The notes beneath the pieces were generated by a model, which searched no databases, had not been told where the DNA came from, and was given only the letters and a program-made list of their open reading frames with translations. DNA of 64,000 nucleotides from an uncultured Eubacteriales bacterium (GTDB lineage Bacteria > Bacillota > Clostridia > TANB77 > CAG-508): contig CAJKVH010000006.1 of assembly GCA_905203305.1 (NCBI GenBank), positions 11,586-75,585 of the forward strand, given 5' to 3'. Below, in pieces: positions 26,215 through 35,167 of the stretch. Each line of letters begins with the position of its first letter. Position 1 is the first letter of the stretch. The position numbers and the translations under genes were made by a program.

Positions 26215-28170
26215 ATGAACTTATTGTTAACTATATTTTTATCAGCAGTATCGGTTATTGGAAGCTTTCTGTTTATGAAATCCCAATTGAAAAAAGCGAT
26301 AAATATGTCTTTACATGGATTTAGCTCTTCTAGATTAATAGGTGGAGGAGTAGAAGGTGAATCTAGTAGACCGAGAGCTAAGATTTTGGAGAAATCACCT
26401 TTAATGAATCCAGCCGTTTCAAACCAAGGTATGGATGGAATTAATCAAAATAGAATACCTGATATGAGAGGTGTAAATAATGGAAATTTACCATCAGTAC
26501 AAGGAGGAGCACCTGCTCCAGCAATGGGTGGAGGTGTAGGAGTTACAGCTGTTGTTGGACTTGTAAATGGTATAGGAGCAGTTGTACAAAATGGAAATGT
26601 TATGAATAAATTTGCAGCCAAACGTCAACTAATGGGACCTGTTTTCCAAGGTGGAGGAATGATTTATAACGTAAAACCTAGAGGTGTTAAGAGATTAAAC
26701 CAAACAGCCAATAATATGTTAAATGCCGTAAATAGAGGTAGAGTGACTATGAAGCAAGGAGCAGGAAACAGAAATGCAATTGCAAGTGCTAGAAGAGCTA
26801 CTATAAGATCTGGCGGAATGGCAAATAACTATATTTATGGAGATGTAAGAGGAATTAGATCAAGACTTGGAAATATTCATACACGTAATTTACAAATAAA
26901 AGGACCTTCTCGTCCAAAATCATTATTTGTTTCAAGATTATATGCTCCAAAAGCTAAGAGAATAAGAATTCAAGAAATGGCAAATGGAGGATATATAGGA
27001 GCAGCTGCAAATTCAAGAGTAGGATACTTAGAAGATGGACATAGAAGACGTAGAAGATTAAGATCACCTTACGCATTAGCAGCATTAAATCCAGGAAATA
27101 ATATAAATGTAAGATTAAATGATGTTAATCTACAAAAACATAATGATTATAATTTACAAAGACAACATTTTGCTTTAAATAAGAGTTCAAATGACTATTT
27201 AACAATGGTAGGAATGAGCTCAATTGTTAGGGATCCAAGAAATCAAGGATTAAGCACAGAACAAATGGCAAAATTATATACATTAACGAGAGTAAGTGAA
27301 GGAAAGAGAAGTAGCAATGGAGGATATGAAAGTAATGAATTATTTAGACAACTTGTTAGTACTGTTCCTCAATTAAGTACAAAGGACATGAGAAAAGTTG
27401 CAAGTGATGCAAATAGACTTAAAGAGGCAAGAGATAGAAATAGAGCAGCTCTTGCAGATAGATTGGCAAATGAAAAGGTTGATATAAATAAAGAAAGTAT
27501 GTCAGCATTAAATAATTTACTAAAAGATACAAGTGGTCCTGCTTCAGCTCATTTCAATAACTTTATTGAAGAAAACTTTAAAGATGAAATTAATCGTGAA
27601 TTAAGTGAAGATGAAGTAAAAGAAATAGAACAAAGAGCAAGAGAAAATATTAGTAAGAGAGATGATATTCCATTAGAACAAAAAGAAGAAGAACTTGAAA
27701 AAGAAAAAGAAAAATTAATGGAAGATAAAAAAGAAGAAAATGCAGAAATTATTGAAGCAATTGTAAAAGAAAGAATCCTTGCTAATCCAGATGAGGCAGA
27801 AAGTATTTTAGGAAAAGAAGGATCTGCAGCATTAAAAGAACAAATAGGAAGTATCAAAGAAAAAAGAGATCAGGTAGCAGCACAAGAAATTATTAGACAA
27901 GAATTAAGTGATCATTCAAAATATTTAAGTAAACATCCTGAACAAAAGAGTTCAAGTTACTATGAGGTATATAAAGCTAGACAACAAGAAGAAATGAGAC
28001 AAGATATAGTAACTGTGGCAGGTAATTTACATTCAGAAAATAAAGGCGATAGAGGTAGATATTCATTAAATTCAGGAGCTGGAAACAATAATCCACAACC
28101 ACAACCAGGAAATCAAGGTGTATTTATTCCAAGACAATTTAATGAAAGAGCTGCAGGTGGAGCTGGATAA
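26215..28170 (+). CDS. Unrecognised protein with one N-terminal TM, Gly/Arg-rich region and coiled coil
   Basis: 651 residues. One membrane segment at the N-terminus (LLLTIFLSAVSVIGSFLFM), then a Gly/Asn/Arg-rich low-complexity region (about 30-300, with SARRATIRSGG and RRRRLRSPYALAAL), then a Glu/Lys-rich helical region (about 430-600) and a Pro/Gln/Gly tail. I do not recognise a family. It follows the VirB6-like array by 15 bases, with RBS AAGGAGG. A cytoplasmic structural or adaptor role in the secretion complex is inference only. Confidence 0.6.
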   Translation: MNLLLTIFLSAVSVIGSFLFMKSQLKKAINMSLHGFSSSRLIGGGVEGESSRPRAKILEKSPLMNPAVSNQGMDGINQNRIPDMRGVNNGNLPSVQGGAPAPAMGGGVGVTAVVGLVNGIGAVVQNGNVMNKFAAKRQLMGPVFQGGGMIYNVKPRGVKRLNQTANNMLNAVNRGRVTMKQGAGNRNAIASARRATIRSGGMANNYIYGDVRGIRSRLGNIHTRNLQIKGPSRPKSLFVSRLYAPKAKRIRIQEMANGGYIGAAANSRVGYLEDGHRRRRRLRSPYALAALNPGNNINVRLNDVNLQKHNDYNLQRQHFALNKSSNDYLTMVGMSSIVRDPRNQGLSTEQMAKLYTLTRVSEGKRSSNGGYESNELFRQLVSTVPQLSTKDMRKVASDANRLKEARDRNRAALADRLANEKVDINKESMSALNNLLKDTSGPASAHFNNFIEENFKDEINRELSEDEVKEIEQRARENISKRDDIPLEQKEEELEKEKEKLMEDKKEENAEIIEAIVKERILANPDEAESILGKEGSAALKEQIGSIKEKRDQVAAQEIIRQELSDHSKYLSKHPEQKSSSYYEVYKARQQEEMRQDIVTVAGNLHSENKGDRGRYSLNSGAGNNNPQPQPGNQGVFIPRQFNERAAGGAG

Positions 28171-28192
28171 AAGGCAGTAAGGAGGTAAGAAA

Positions 28193-28978
28193 TTGTTTAA
28201 GAAATTAAAGATAATTTATTTTGTAGTAACAATTATATTTTCTCTTATGACAATTGTTGGAATTGTGCAAGTTTTGGAAGCTGCAGGCTTAATTGATTTA
28301 GGTGGAAGCAGTAGCTCTGATAGTTCTTCAAGTGGTGTTGTTACAGATGCAGAAGTAAAAGAGGTTATTGCAATGTCTGACGAAGATGTTTGGAAAGGTT
28401 TAACTGGTGGACTTTTAACAGATAGACCAGTTGATAAAAGTCCTTCAAATGCTTCTGAAATAGAAGCAGCGGTAAAAAAACAAATTGTCGATATTACTGT
28501 TCCTACAAGAGCTTGGGAAGATTCGGGAAATGGTTCAAATATGAAGATTGTAAAAAAAGAAGTAACAATTCAAGTTAATAAATTACTTTCAAAATTATGG
28601 CAAGCATTTTTTGAAGACCTATACAAGAATGCACCAGATTTTGTAATCACACAAGTCGGTGTATTTAGAATTGATGGAACTGGATATGGACAAATTGGAT
28701 TTAGATCAGGACATACATATGGAGCAGCTGTAGATATAAATTGGGATGATAATCCTTATGGAGGAACATTATATTCAAAATCTGAGTGGAGTAAAATGAG
28801 CGATAGTCATAAGAAACACCAAATAATTTATCAAGATTCTGAGGTTGTAAAAATTGCACATAAATATACATTATATTGGGGCGGAGAATGGAGTCAAAGC
28901 ACAAAGGACATTATGCATTTTAGTTTTGTATGTGACGGAAAAACAAGAGCTGAAAGAATAAAAATGTTTGGAAATTAA
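28193..28978 (+). CDS. Exported M15-family peptidoglycan carboxypeptidase/endopeptidase
   Basis: 261 residues. Signal anchor, a Ser-rich linker (SSSSDSSSSG), then a metallopeptidase domain of the VanY/M15_4 type with the zinc motif SGHTYGAAVDINWD (His and Asp ligands) and the downstream ligand motif IMHFSFV. It probably trims or cuts wall peptides so the secretion apparatus can cross the envelope, the job of VirB1-like enzymes. Start TTG 28193 after AGGAGG. Within the T4SS-like operon. Confidence 0.78.
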   Translation: MFKKLKIIYFVVTIIFSLMTIVGIVQVLEAAGLIDLGGSSSSDSSSSGVVTDAEVKEVIAMSDEDVWKGLTGGLLTDRPVDKSPSNASEIEAAVKKQIVDITVPTRAWEDSGNGSNMKIVKKEVTIQVNKLLSKLWQAFFEDLYKNAPDFVITQVGVFRIDGTGYGQIGFRSGHTYGAAVDINWDDNPYGGTLYSKSEWSKMSDSHKKHQIIYQDSEVVKIAHKYTLYWGGEWSQSTKDIMHFSFVCDGKTRAERIKMFGN

Positions 28979-28999
28979 AAGTTGAAAGGGATAATGTGA

Positions 29000-30370
29000 A
29001 TGGAGAAAAAAAAATCTGATAAGATAAAAACAATTGTAATTATATTAGTTTTTATTCTTATAATAATTGCATTATTAGTGTTCTTTATATTATTTACTCA
29101 TCAAAAAGATGATGGAATTACAGTAAATAATACAGTTCAAAACAACATTATTGATAATTCTACTAATGAAAATAATTTAAATAATAGTAATAACCAAAAT
29201 AATAATAATTCAAATAGTACAGAAGATGAAGACAAAAATGATACTAAAAAATTAAATAGTGTAACAGATATGAGTTCATATTTTTGGCTAAAAGATGTAC
29301 TAGAAAAATACTATTCTTCAAATGAATTAGAAGATCCAACAGTAATGCTAGATAAAGATGTAATAAAAGAATTTGGAATTACAGCTGATAATTATAGAAA
29401 ATTTAATGATTTTGATGGACCTATGTTTAGAATTGATGAAATGTATAAACAAATTTTAGATGATAATAAAGAAATTTATGTTGTAAAACATAAGGTAGGA
29501 AAAAGTAATTCAGATGTAAAAAACTCTATTGTATGGATAGAAAAAGATGAAAATAATAGTACTTTTTCTATTTATCCAAATGAATATTTAAAGGAAAAAA
29601 ATTATTTGGATTTTAAAGAGGGAGATACATTACCTGTTAATTTTTCGAAAAATATAAGTCCAAATACTGAAAATAAATTTGAAGAAGAAGATTCTCATTC
29701 TGCAGAAGATTGTATGAAAGGTTTATTTGAGAGATATAAATTTGATTTAATGGCAGATGAAGAACATTTATATAATTTGCTAGATGAGGACTATAAGAAT
29801 TTAAAATATCCAGATATAAATAATCTTAAACAATATATATCAAATAATAGAACTGATTTATATTTAGATTCGTTATCTGAATATAAAGTTATAAATTATA
29901 ACACATATATTGAATATAGAGCAATATGTAAGAGTGGAAGAAATTTTGTATTTCATGTTAGAAATATGATGGACTATAGTATTTTATTGGATAATTATAA
30001 TATTGTAAATGAGAATACTTATAATGCCTTTTTACCAGCTGCTAGAGCAAAATATTGTATTAATAGGGTGGTAGAAGCTTTAAATTACAAAGATTATGAT
30101 TTTATATATTCAAAATTAAATCCTGTACAAAAAAATAATTATTATAAAAATATAAATGATTTTAAAGAGTTTTTAGAAAAAAATTCATATGAAGCAAATA
30201 ATTATGAAATTGATGATGATTATCTAATTATTTCAGATGGAAGTGTATATCAATTTAAGGTTAAAATTACAGATGCAACAGGTGAGGATTTTTCATATAT
30301 AACATTTACAATGGCAGTTACATTAAAAGATGATACAGATTTTGCAGTAAGTATAACAAATGGAAAATAA
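29000..30370 (+). CDS. Membrane-anchored protein with Asn-rich linker and NTF2/VirB8-like C-terminus
   Basis: 456 residues. One membrane helix (IVIILVFILIIIALLVFFILF), an Asn/Thr-rich linker (about 40-85), a middle domain, and a C-terminal region (about 345-455: RAKYCINRVVEALNYKDYDFIYSKLNP) that looks like the NTF2-like fold of VirB8/TcpC proteins of Gram-positive conjugation machines. That assignment rests on pattern only. It overlaps the next reading frame slightly and lies between two wall hydrolases. Confidence 0.55.
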   Translation: MEKKKSDKIKTIVIILVFILIIIALLVFFILFTHQKDDGITVNNTVQNNIIDNSTNENNLNNSNNQNNNNSNSTEDEDKNDTKKLNSVTDMSSYFWLKDVLEKYYSSNELEDPTVMLDKDVIKEFGITADNYRKFNDFDGPMFRIDEMYKQILDDNKEIYVVKHKVGKSNSDVKNSIVWIEKDENNSTFSIYPNEYLKEKNYLDFKEGDTLPVNFSKNISPNTENKFEEEDSHSAEDCMKGLFERYKFDLMADEEHLYNLLDEDYKNLKYPDINNLKQYISNNRTDLYLDSLSEYKVINYNTYIEYRAICKSGRNFVFHVRNMMDYSILLDNYNIVNENTYNAFLPAARAKYCINRVVEALNYKDYDFIYSKLNPVQKNNYYKNINDFKEFLEKNSYEANNYEIDDDYLIISDGSVYQFKVKITDATGEDFSYITFTMAVTLKDDTDFAVSITNGK

Positions 30371-30395
30371 GAAATTATTTAGAAGGGAGCAAAAT

Positions 30396-31787
30396 ATGGA
30401 GAAAAATTTAAAGAATTTATTTTTGAACAAGATATTTATAGTAATATGTGTTTTGATTATTTTGTTCTCTTTTTTTAGTGGATTTTTAGGACAAGTTTTT
30501 TCATTTAAGGAAATTTCAACAGGAGATAGACATGGAGGAACACATACTATAAAAGTTCCTGAAGCTGGTGATGCTGTAAGAGTACCGGCAGAGGTTGAGC
30601 AAAGTTATGGTACGTATGAAGGATATGATAGAAGTGATTGGTCATATACTAATAAAACTATATATGAAAAATGGGTTGAACAAGGAAAACCAGCGTCTGA
30701 TAGCCATTGGGCATATTTAAACATTAATGGAAAACCAAGATATCTAGTTGCAGTTGTTCCGACCTTTGGACAAACTGGGGATTACATAGATATTGATTTG
30801 ACTTGTGATGGAAAATCAGTTACATATCCTTGTATAATAGCAGACTCAAAAGATATATGGGTTGATTCAGCATACAGTTACAATGGAGTTGTATATGGAC
30901 ATACTAGTAATGGAAAATGTAATATAATAGAAGTTTGTTCAGAACTTTCGGCTGATAGTTCAAATTGGTCAAGCTTAGCACCATTACTTAATAAGCTAAC
31001 AGGAGTTACACAAATTGCTAATGGTGGAAGTATGCTAGATCATCCGGATGGTCCAGTAGGATTAAATGGAAATTATAATTATGAAGATGGAACTTCAAGT
31101 AAAGATGCATCTGCTGACGGAGATGATGAGGCAGAAAGTTTTAATGGCGCAATTGCTATGATTGTTAGGGACGCTTGGGATTCAATATCAGCTACATTTG
31201 AAAATAATATAAGAGATAGAAATGACACGTCAGTCTTATACGATATTAAGAATTTAAGTAGAGATGGAGGATCAACAGGTTCAAAGAGTGTTAGTGGATT
31301 TGTTCAATATTATCAAGGTGATTATTCTGATGTTAGTTATGGTGATTCAAATATTGGAAAATGTGGATGTGGTCCAACGGCATTTGCAATGGTAGCATCA
31401 ACCATATCAAAAACAGAAATTACACCTAAAGATGCAGTAGCATGGTGTGGAAATTCATATTATGTTTCAGGAGCTGGTACTTCATGGAGTTATTTTGCAG
31501 CAGCTAAAGAGCATTTTAAATTAAATTGTACTCTAAAAGAAACTACAAGTATTGATGAAGTTGCAGAGGCTTTAAAATCTGGAGCATTAGTTATTTCTTC
31601 ACAAAGTGCAGGATTATTTACATCTGGAGGGCATTTTATAGTTCTTGCAGGTATTGATTCAAGTGGAGGAATTACAGTTAGAGATCCAAATAAAAATAAT
31701 GCTGTAAATAAAGGATATAATGATAGAAAATTTACTAAATCAGAAATAAACCAAGCAGCAAAAAATTATTGGATTTTCACATACTAG
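30396..31787 (+). CDS. Exported C39-like cysteine peptidase
   Basis: 463 residues from ATG 30396 (AGAAGGGAG upstream; an in-frame ATG at 30360 has no RBS). Membrane helix (IFIVICVLIILFSFFSGFLG), a long exported region, and a C-terminal peptidase_C39-like domain with Cys in KCGCGPTAFAMV, His in GGHFIVLAGI and Asp in VRDPN. Enzymes of this family cut peptides or wall cross-links. The Cys-His-Asp order is complete, so it is probably active. A similar domain is encoded at 52360. Confidence 0.72.
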   Translation: MEKNLKNLFLNKIFIVICVLIILFSFFSGFLGQVFSFKEISTGDRHGGTHTIKVPEAGDAVRVPAEVEQSYGTYEGYDRSDWSYTNKTIYEKWVEQGKPASDSHWAYLNINGKPRYLVAVVPTFGQTGDYIDIDLTCDGKSVTYPCIIADSKDIWVDSAYSYNGVVYGHTSNGKCNIIEVCSELSADSSNWSSLAPLLNKLTGVTQIANGGSMLDHPDGPVGLNGNYNYEDGTSSKDASADGDDEAESFNGAIAMIVRDAWDSISATFENNIRDRNDTSVLYDIKNLSRDGGSTGSKSVSGFVQYYQGDYSDVSYGDSNIGKCGCGPTAFAMVASTISKTEITPKDAVAWCGNSYYVSGAGTSWSYFAAAKEHFKLNCTLKETTSIDEVAEALKSGALVISSQSAGLFTSGGHFIVLAGIDSSGGITVRDPNKNNAVNKGYNDRKFTKSEINQAAKNYWIFTY

Positions 31788-31805
31788 ATAAAAAGGAGAA
31801 TTTTA

Positions 31806-32390
31806 ATGAAAAAAACAAGATTAATAGGAGTAATAATTTTTATATTAGTAATTGCTTTAATTATTGTGCTATTTTTTATAGCTAATTTAACAATATTAAA
31901 AACAGATAATCAGGTAGATGCTAATAATATAGTAAGCAATCAAATTAATGATAATGTAAATTCTGTAAATCAAAATGTAAGCGTAAATTCTATTAATAAT
32001 ACAAATGTAAATGAAGATATACAAAATAGTGTAAGTGAAGAAAATACAGTAAATAATACAGACACAAATGATGTATTTTATAATACAGAAGAAACAGGAA
32101 CTGTTAAATATTCTGAAAATCAATTAAATAACTTTTCTTTCGAAATAAAAGGCATTACTGATGAAGATTTAAAATACATAAATGATGTAGATAATTTAAA
32201 TTTAACTGTAAAAGAATATGTTTATAAACATGGATTAGTAGATGCAACAATTGGAGAAGTTCAAAAATCTGAATATCAAGAAAGTACAAATAGATTAGGA
32301 ATAATTTTAAAATTAAATAATCCTAATGAAGATAAGTTAAGAGTTATTGTTAGTTCTGGTAATAAGATTGATATTTCAAACTATAAATAA
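31806..32390 (+). CDS. Small membrane-anchored Asn/Val-rich protein
   Basis: 194 residues. One N-terminal helix (IGVIIFILVIALIIVLFFIANL), a low-complexity Asn/Val/Ser stretch (about 35-95), then a compact C-terminal domain of about 90 residues (FSFEIKGITDEDLKYINDVD). No family recognised. RBS AAAGGAG. It lies within the secretion-like operon, 15 bases before the next gene; its role is unknown. Confidence 0.6.
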   Translation: MKKTRLIGVIIFILVIALIIVLFFIANLTILKTDNQVDANNIVSNQINDNVNSVNQNVSVNSINNTNVNEDIQNSVSEENTVNNTDTNDVFYNTEETGTVKYSENQLNNFSFEIKGITDEDLKYINDVDNLNLTVKEYVYKHGLVDATIGEVQKSEYQESTNRLGIILKLNNPNEDKLRVIVSSGNKIDISNYK

Positions 32391-32405
32391 AAGGAGGCAT
32401 ATATT

Positions 32406-34121
32406 TTGAAAAAAATAATTGAAGTTTTTATAATTTTAATAAGTTTAATTTGTATTATATGCCCAAATAATGTATATGCAGATTCGATTGAAGAAATAAA
32501 AAAAGAAACAGATTTTAAAACAGTAGAGGAAGACGGCGAACCGGATGATTATGATGTTTTAATAGATGCAAAGGAACTAATTTCAAACGAAAAATTACCT
32601 GCAGGTGTAAAAACTTCTCTTCAAGATGTTTTATATGATACATCAGGATTATTAAATATAGATTTTTTTGGTAATAAGAAAGAAGATAATTCTTCTAATA
32701 AAAAAAATGATCAGGATAAGAAAAAAGAAAAAACTGCTAAAAAAGAAGAAGCTATTAGAGAATTTGTAAGAAATGGATATAGGATTTTCTTGTATATTGC
32801 AGCAGGTGCAATGCTTGTAGTATTAATATATATGGCTGTTATCACAGTTACTGCTGGAATTTCTCCTACACTTAATATTTTACCTTTTTCAAATTTATTT
32901 AGTGGAAAAAAAGGCGAAACCCCAGATCAACATTTAAGAGCTAAGAGATTAGTTGAACAATGGTTTAAATCAGTATTGTCATTAGTATTAGCGGTTTTTG
33001 TTATGAATTTGCTTGTAGCATTTTCAGATAATATTGTTAATTTAATGGAGGGTAAAGAAGTTGAAAATGAGGATATAACAATTTACGTTAAAAATTCTAA
33101 ATTTGCTGCTAATGCACCAATTTTAGGGGCAAGTGGAACAACAAGTTCTTCTACAGGCCCATCTACGAGTTCATCTGGAGATGGAAGTAGTTTGAGACAA
33201 AAAGTTGTTGATCAAGCAAGTTCTTTGGAGAATTTGGGAGCATCAGGTGGCTGGTGTCAAAAGTGGGTTACGCTGGTTTATAATAAAGCTCTAGGAAGAG
33301 ATATTACAACTCATTGTTGTGCACATAGTGCAGCACTTAGTGCTAAGAATACAAATACAAGTACAGACAATATAGTTCCAGGAGCTGCTGTATTTTCATA
33401 TAGAAGTTCAGGACATGTAATAGATAGCTATTGTGGAATGGATGCAGGACACGTTGGGATATATATTGGAAATGGTAAGATTGCAAGTTGTACAGGAAGA
33501 GGAAGCACAGGAATTACAATATGTACAATAGATGAATGGAAAAATTCATGGGATTTTAGTTGCTGGGGATGGCTTCCAGGTACTGAAGATCTTGCTAATG
33601 GAGCAGTTGGAGATAGTTCAGGAAATTCTGCGACGGCGGAAAGTAAAACAGTTGATTATTACTTTAAAACTAACTTAGAAGGATTATTAATGTTCCAATC
33701 ACAATACAATTCAAAAATATATCCTCTAAGAGGTGGAATAAATTCAATAAGTGGGATTGTAGTTACTATATTTAAAGCATTTATATATTGTTTGTTAGTA
33801 GTTAGAATGCTTTTGCTTGCAGGGCTAAGCACAATTGTTCCATTAATTATATTAATAGACTCATTTAAGAAAATAGGCGGAGGAAAAGGTTTTTTAAAGA
33901 ACTGGGTTAAATTATATATGTTTTTATTGCTGTTTAGACCTGTTGTAGCATTTTTCTATTATGCACTAGCTCAAAGTAATGTTTATTTAATAAGTGAATT
34001 TCCACTTTATATAGTTGCAGTGATTGCTATACTTACAATAGGTATTATTGTATCAATTGTTTATTTAATAAGAGATTTAAATACAAAAAGAGTTAAGAAT
34101 GCAGCTTCTGTTAAACATTGA
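32406..34121 (+). CDS. VirB6-like membrane protein with an embedded NlpC/P60- or CHAP-type hydrolase
   Basis: 571 residues from TTG 32406 (AAGGAGG upstream). Signal peptide (IICPNNVYAD), two membrane helices (FLYIAAGAMLVVLIYMAVITV and VLSLVLAVFVMNLLVAF), then an extracytoplasmic peptidase domain (about 265-400) with Cys in GWCQKWV and His in AGHVGIYIGNGKI. At least three C-terminal helices follow (VVTIFKAFIYCLLVVRMLLLAG onwards). Combining a wall hydrolase with a channel-like membrane protein in one chain resembles fused T4SS components of Gram-positive conjugative elements. The exact hydrolase family is uncertain. Confidence 0.65.
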   Translation: MKKIIEVFIILISLICIICPNNVYADSIEEIKKETDFKTVEEDGEPDDYDVLIDAKELISNEKLPAGVKTSLQDVLYDTSGLLNIDFFGNKKEDNSSNKKNDQDKKKEKTAKKEEAIREFVRNGYRIFLYIAAGAMLVVLIYMAVITVTAGISPTLNILPFSNLFSGKKGETPDQHLRAKRLVEQWFKSVLSLVLAVFVMNLLVAFSDNIVNLMEGKEVENEDITIYVKNSKFAANAPILGASGTTSSSTGPSTSSSGDGSSLRQKVVDQASSLENLGASGGWCQKWVTLVYNKALGRDITTHCCAHSAALSAKNTNTSTDNIVPGAAVFSYRSSGHVIDSYCGMDAGHVGIYIGNGKIASCTGRGSTGITICTIDEWKNSWDFSCWGWLPGTEDLANGAVGDSSGNSATAESKTVDYYFKTNLEGLLMFQSQYNSKIYPLRGGINSISGIVVTIFKAFIYCLLVVRMLLLAGLSTIVPLIILIDSFKKIGGGKGFLKNWVKLYMFLLLFRPVVAFFYYALAQSNVYLISEFPLYIVAVIAILTIGIIVSIVYLIRDLNTKRVKNAASVKH

Positions 34122-34141
34122 TAATTTAGGAGATTGATATT

Positions 34142-34819
34142 ATGTGGAATAGATTTAAAATATGGTTAAATAAAAATGATTTTAAAATTATAACTATAGT
34201 ACTAATTATTACTGGAATATACTTATTAATAAAAGGAACAAATAGTTATTTTAAAAATGAAATAAAATCAAAAAGTGAGAATTATGTAGAAGAAAATACT
34301 ACAAATAGTGAGGATAATTCTATTTTTCAGGATACTGAATATAGTGAAAGCGATTTTAATGAGCTTTCAAAATCAGATGAAGATTATAAATTGGTTAATA
34401 AAATAGAAGAAAAATTTATAAATACAATTTATAAGGCCAATAAAAATAATGATGAATCAGCTAAAAAAGATCTTGTAAATATGTGTTCTGCAAGGTGGAT
34501 TGATAGTTTAACAACGGAAAGAAGAGTTATAGGAACTGATAATATTTTAATTCTTCTTATGGAAGTAAATAATGTTAATGATTATTCAATAGATAATATT
34601 TATAAATATGGCGAAAAAAATAATGTTGAAAAATATATAGTTAACTTAAAATTTGATGATGGAAATGCAGCAATTACAAATACTTATGTTATGTTTAATG
34701 TTGACAAAGAAAATAAAACTTTTGCATTTGATGGAAACTATATGGATTTAGATAATTTGATGGATAATGTTCTTAAAGGTTATCCAAGCATTACATCTAA
34801 TGGATCAAATAATTATTAA
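34142..34819 (+). CDS. Membrane-anchored NTF2/VirB8-like protein
   Basis: 225 residues with a single N-terminal membrane helix (IITIVLIITGIYLLIKG), an acidic linker and a C-terminal domain (about 85-215) of alternating strands and helices. This is the size and layout of VirB8/TcpC-type periplasmic-side T4SS proteins. Sequence similarity is not visible by eye, so the call is tentative. Last gene of the locus, closed by a terminator. Confidence 0.5.
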   Translation: MWNRFKIWLNKNDFKIITIVLIITGIYLLIKGTNSYFKNEIKSKSENYVEENTTNSEDNSIFQDTEYSESDFNELSKSDEDYKLVNKIEEKFINTIYKANKNNDESAKKDLVNMCSARWIDSLTTERRVIGTDNILILLMEVNNVNDYSIDNIYKYGEKNNVEKYIVNLKFDDGNAAITNTYVMFNVDKENKTFAFDGNYMDLDNLMDNVLKGYPSITSNGSNNY

Positions 34820-34833
34820 CAATAAATAAGTAA

Positions 34834-34882
34834 AAATAGAAGCAAAGAAATTTTAAAAAAATTTTCAGGTGCTTCTATTTTT
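34834..34882 (+). terminator. Terminator of the T4SS-like locus
   Basis: Stem AAATAGAAGCA / TGCTTCTATTT with an inner AAATTTT/AAAATTT pairing, and a T run. Confidence 0.8.
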
Positions 34883-34909
34883 GAATTTTTATGTTATTTA
34901 TGGTATAAT
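34881..34909 (+). promoter_or_regulatory. Promoter of the small two-TM ORF
   Basis: TTGAAT (34881-34886), 17-bp spacer, TATAAT (34904-34909). Confidence 0.6.
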
Positions 34910-34946
34910 ATAAGAAGATCAAATCAAATTAGAGGAGGATAAGTTT

Positions 34947-35120
34947 ATGAACTTAGGTTTAGTAATGTTATTGATGATGGCGATGATTTTCGCCATTGTA
35001 GCACTTGTGAGTATGGGAAGACTAGTCAAGTGGTTTTTCTTTCCAAAACATTGCCGGTTGCTTCAAAGGATTTTCTGGGGATTTGTTGTAATCTTCGCGA
35101 TTGCGGCATACTTCGGATGA
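34947..35120 (+). CDS. Small two-TM protein containing an unshifted in-frame CGG
   Basis: 57 residues in frame 0: MNLGLVMLLMMAMIFAIVAL begins a first membrane helix, then GRLVKWFFFPKHC, CGG at 35055-35057, and a second helix (IFWGFVVIFAIAAYFG). It is a complete unit with promoter, RBS GAGGAGG and terminator. Base use is richer in G and C than its neighbours (GTC, ATC, TTC, GCG), suggesting foreign origin. If the +1 rule applied, it would end after GCFKGFSGDLL, losing the second helix. It is therefore the one apparent counterexample to the CGG pattern. Family unknown. Confidence 0.6.
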   Translation: MNLGLVMLLMMAMIFAIVALVSMGRLVKWFFFPKHCRLLQRIFWGFVVIFAIAAYFG

Positions 35121-35123
35121 AGA

Positions 35124-35167
35124 AAATAGCCCAATGTCTTATTTATTAAGACTTGGGCTATTTTTTT
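35124..35167. terminator. Bidirectional terminator
   Basis: Stem AAATAGCCCAATGTCTT / AAGACTTGGGCTATTT (one bulged base) with T and A runs; it lies between the small ORF and the convergent J-domain gene. Confidence 0.85.

Noticed and set aside
12065..34819. The secretion-like locus as an integrated conjugative element
   Set aside because: No relaxase, integrase, coupling ATPase or flanking direct repeats were seen, and base composition matches the neighbours.
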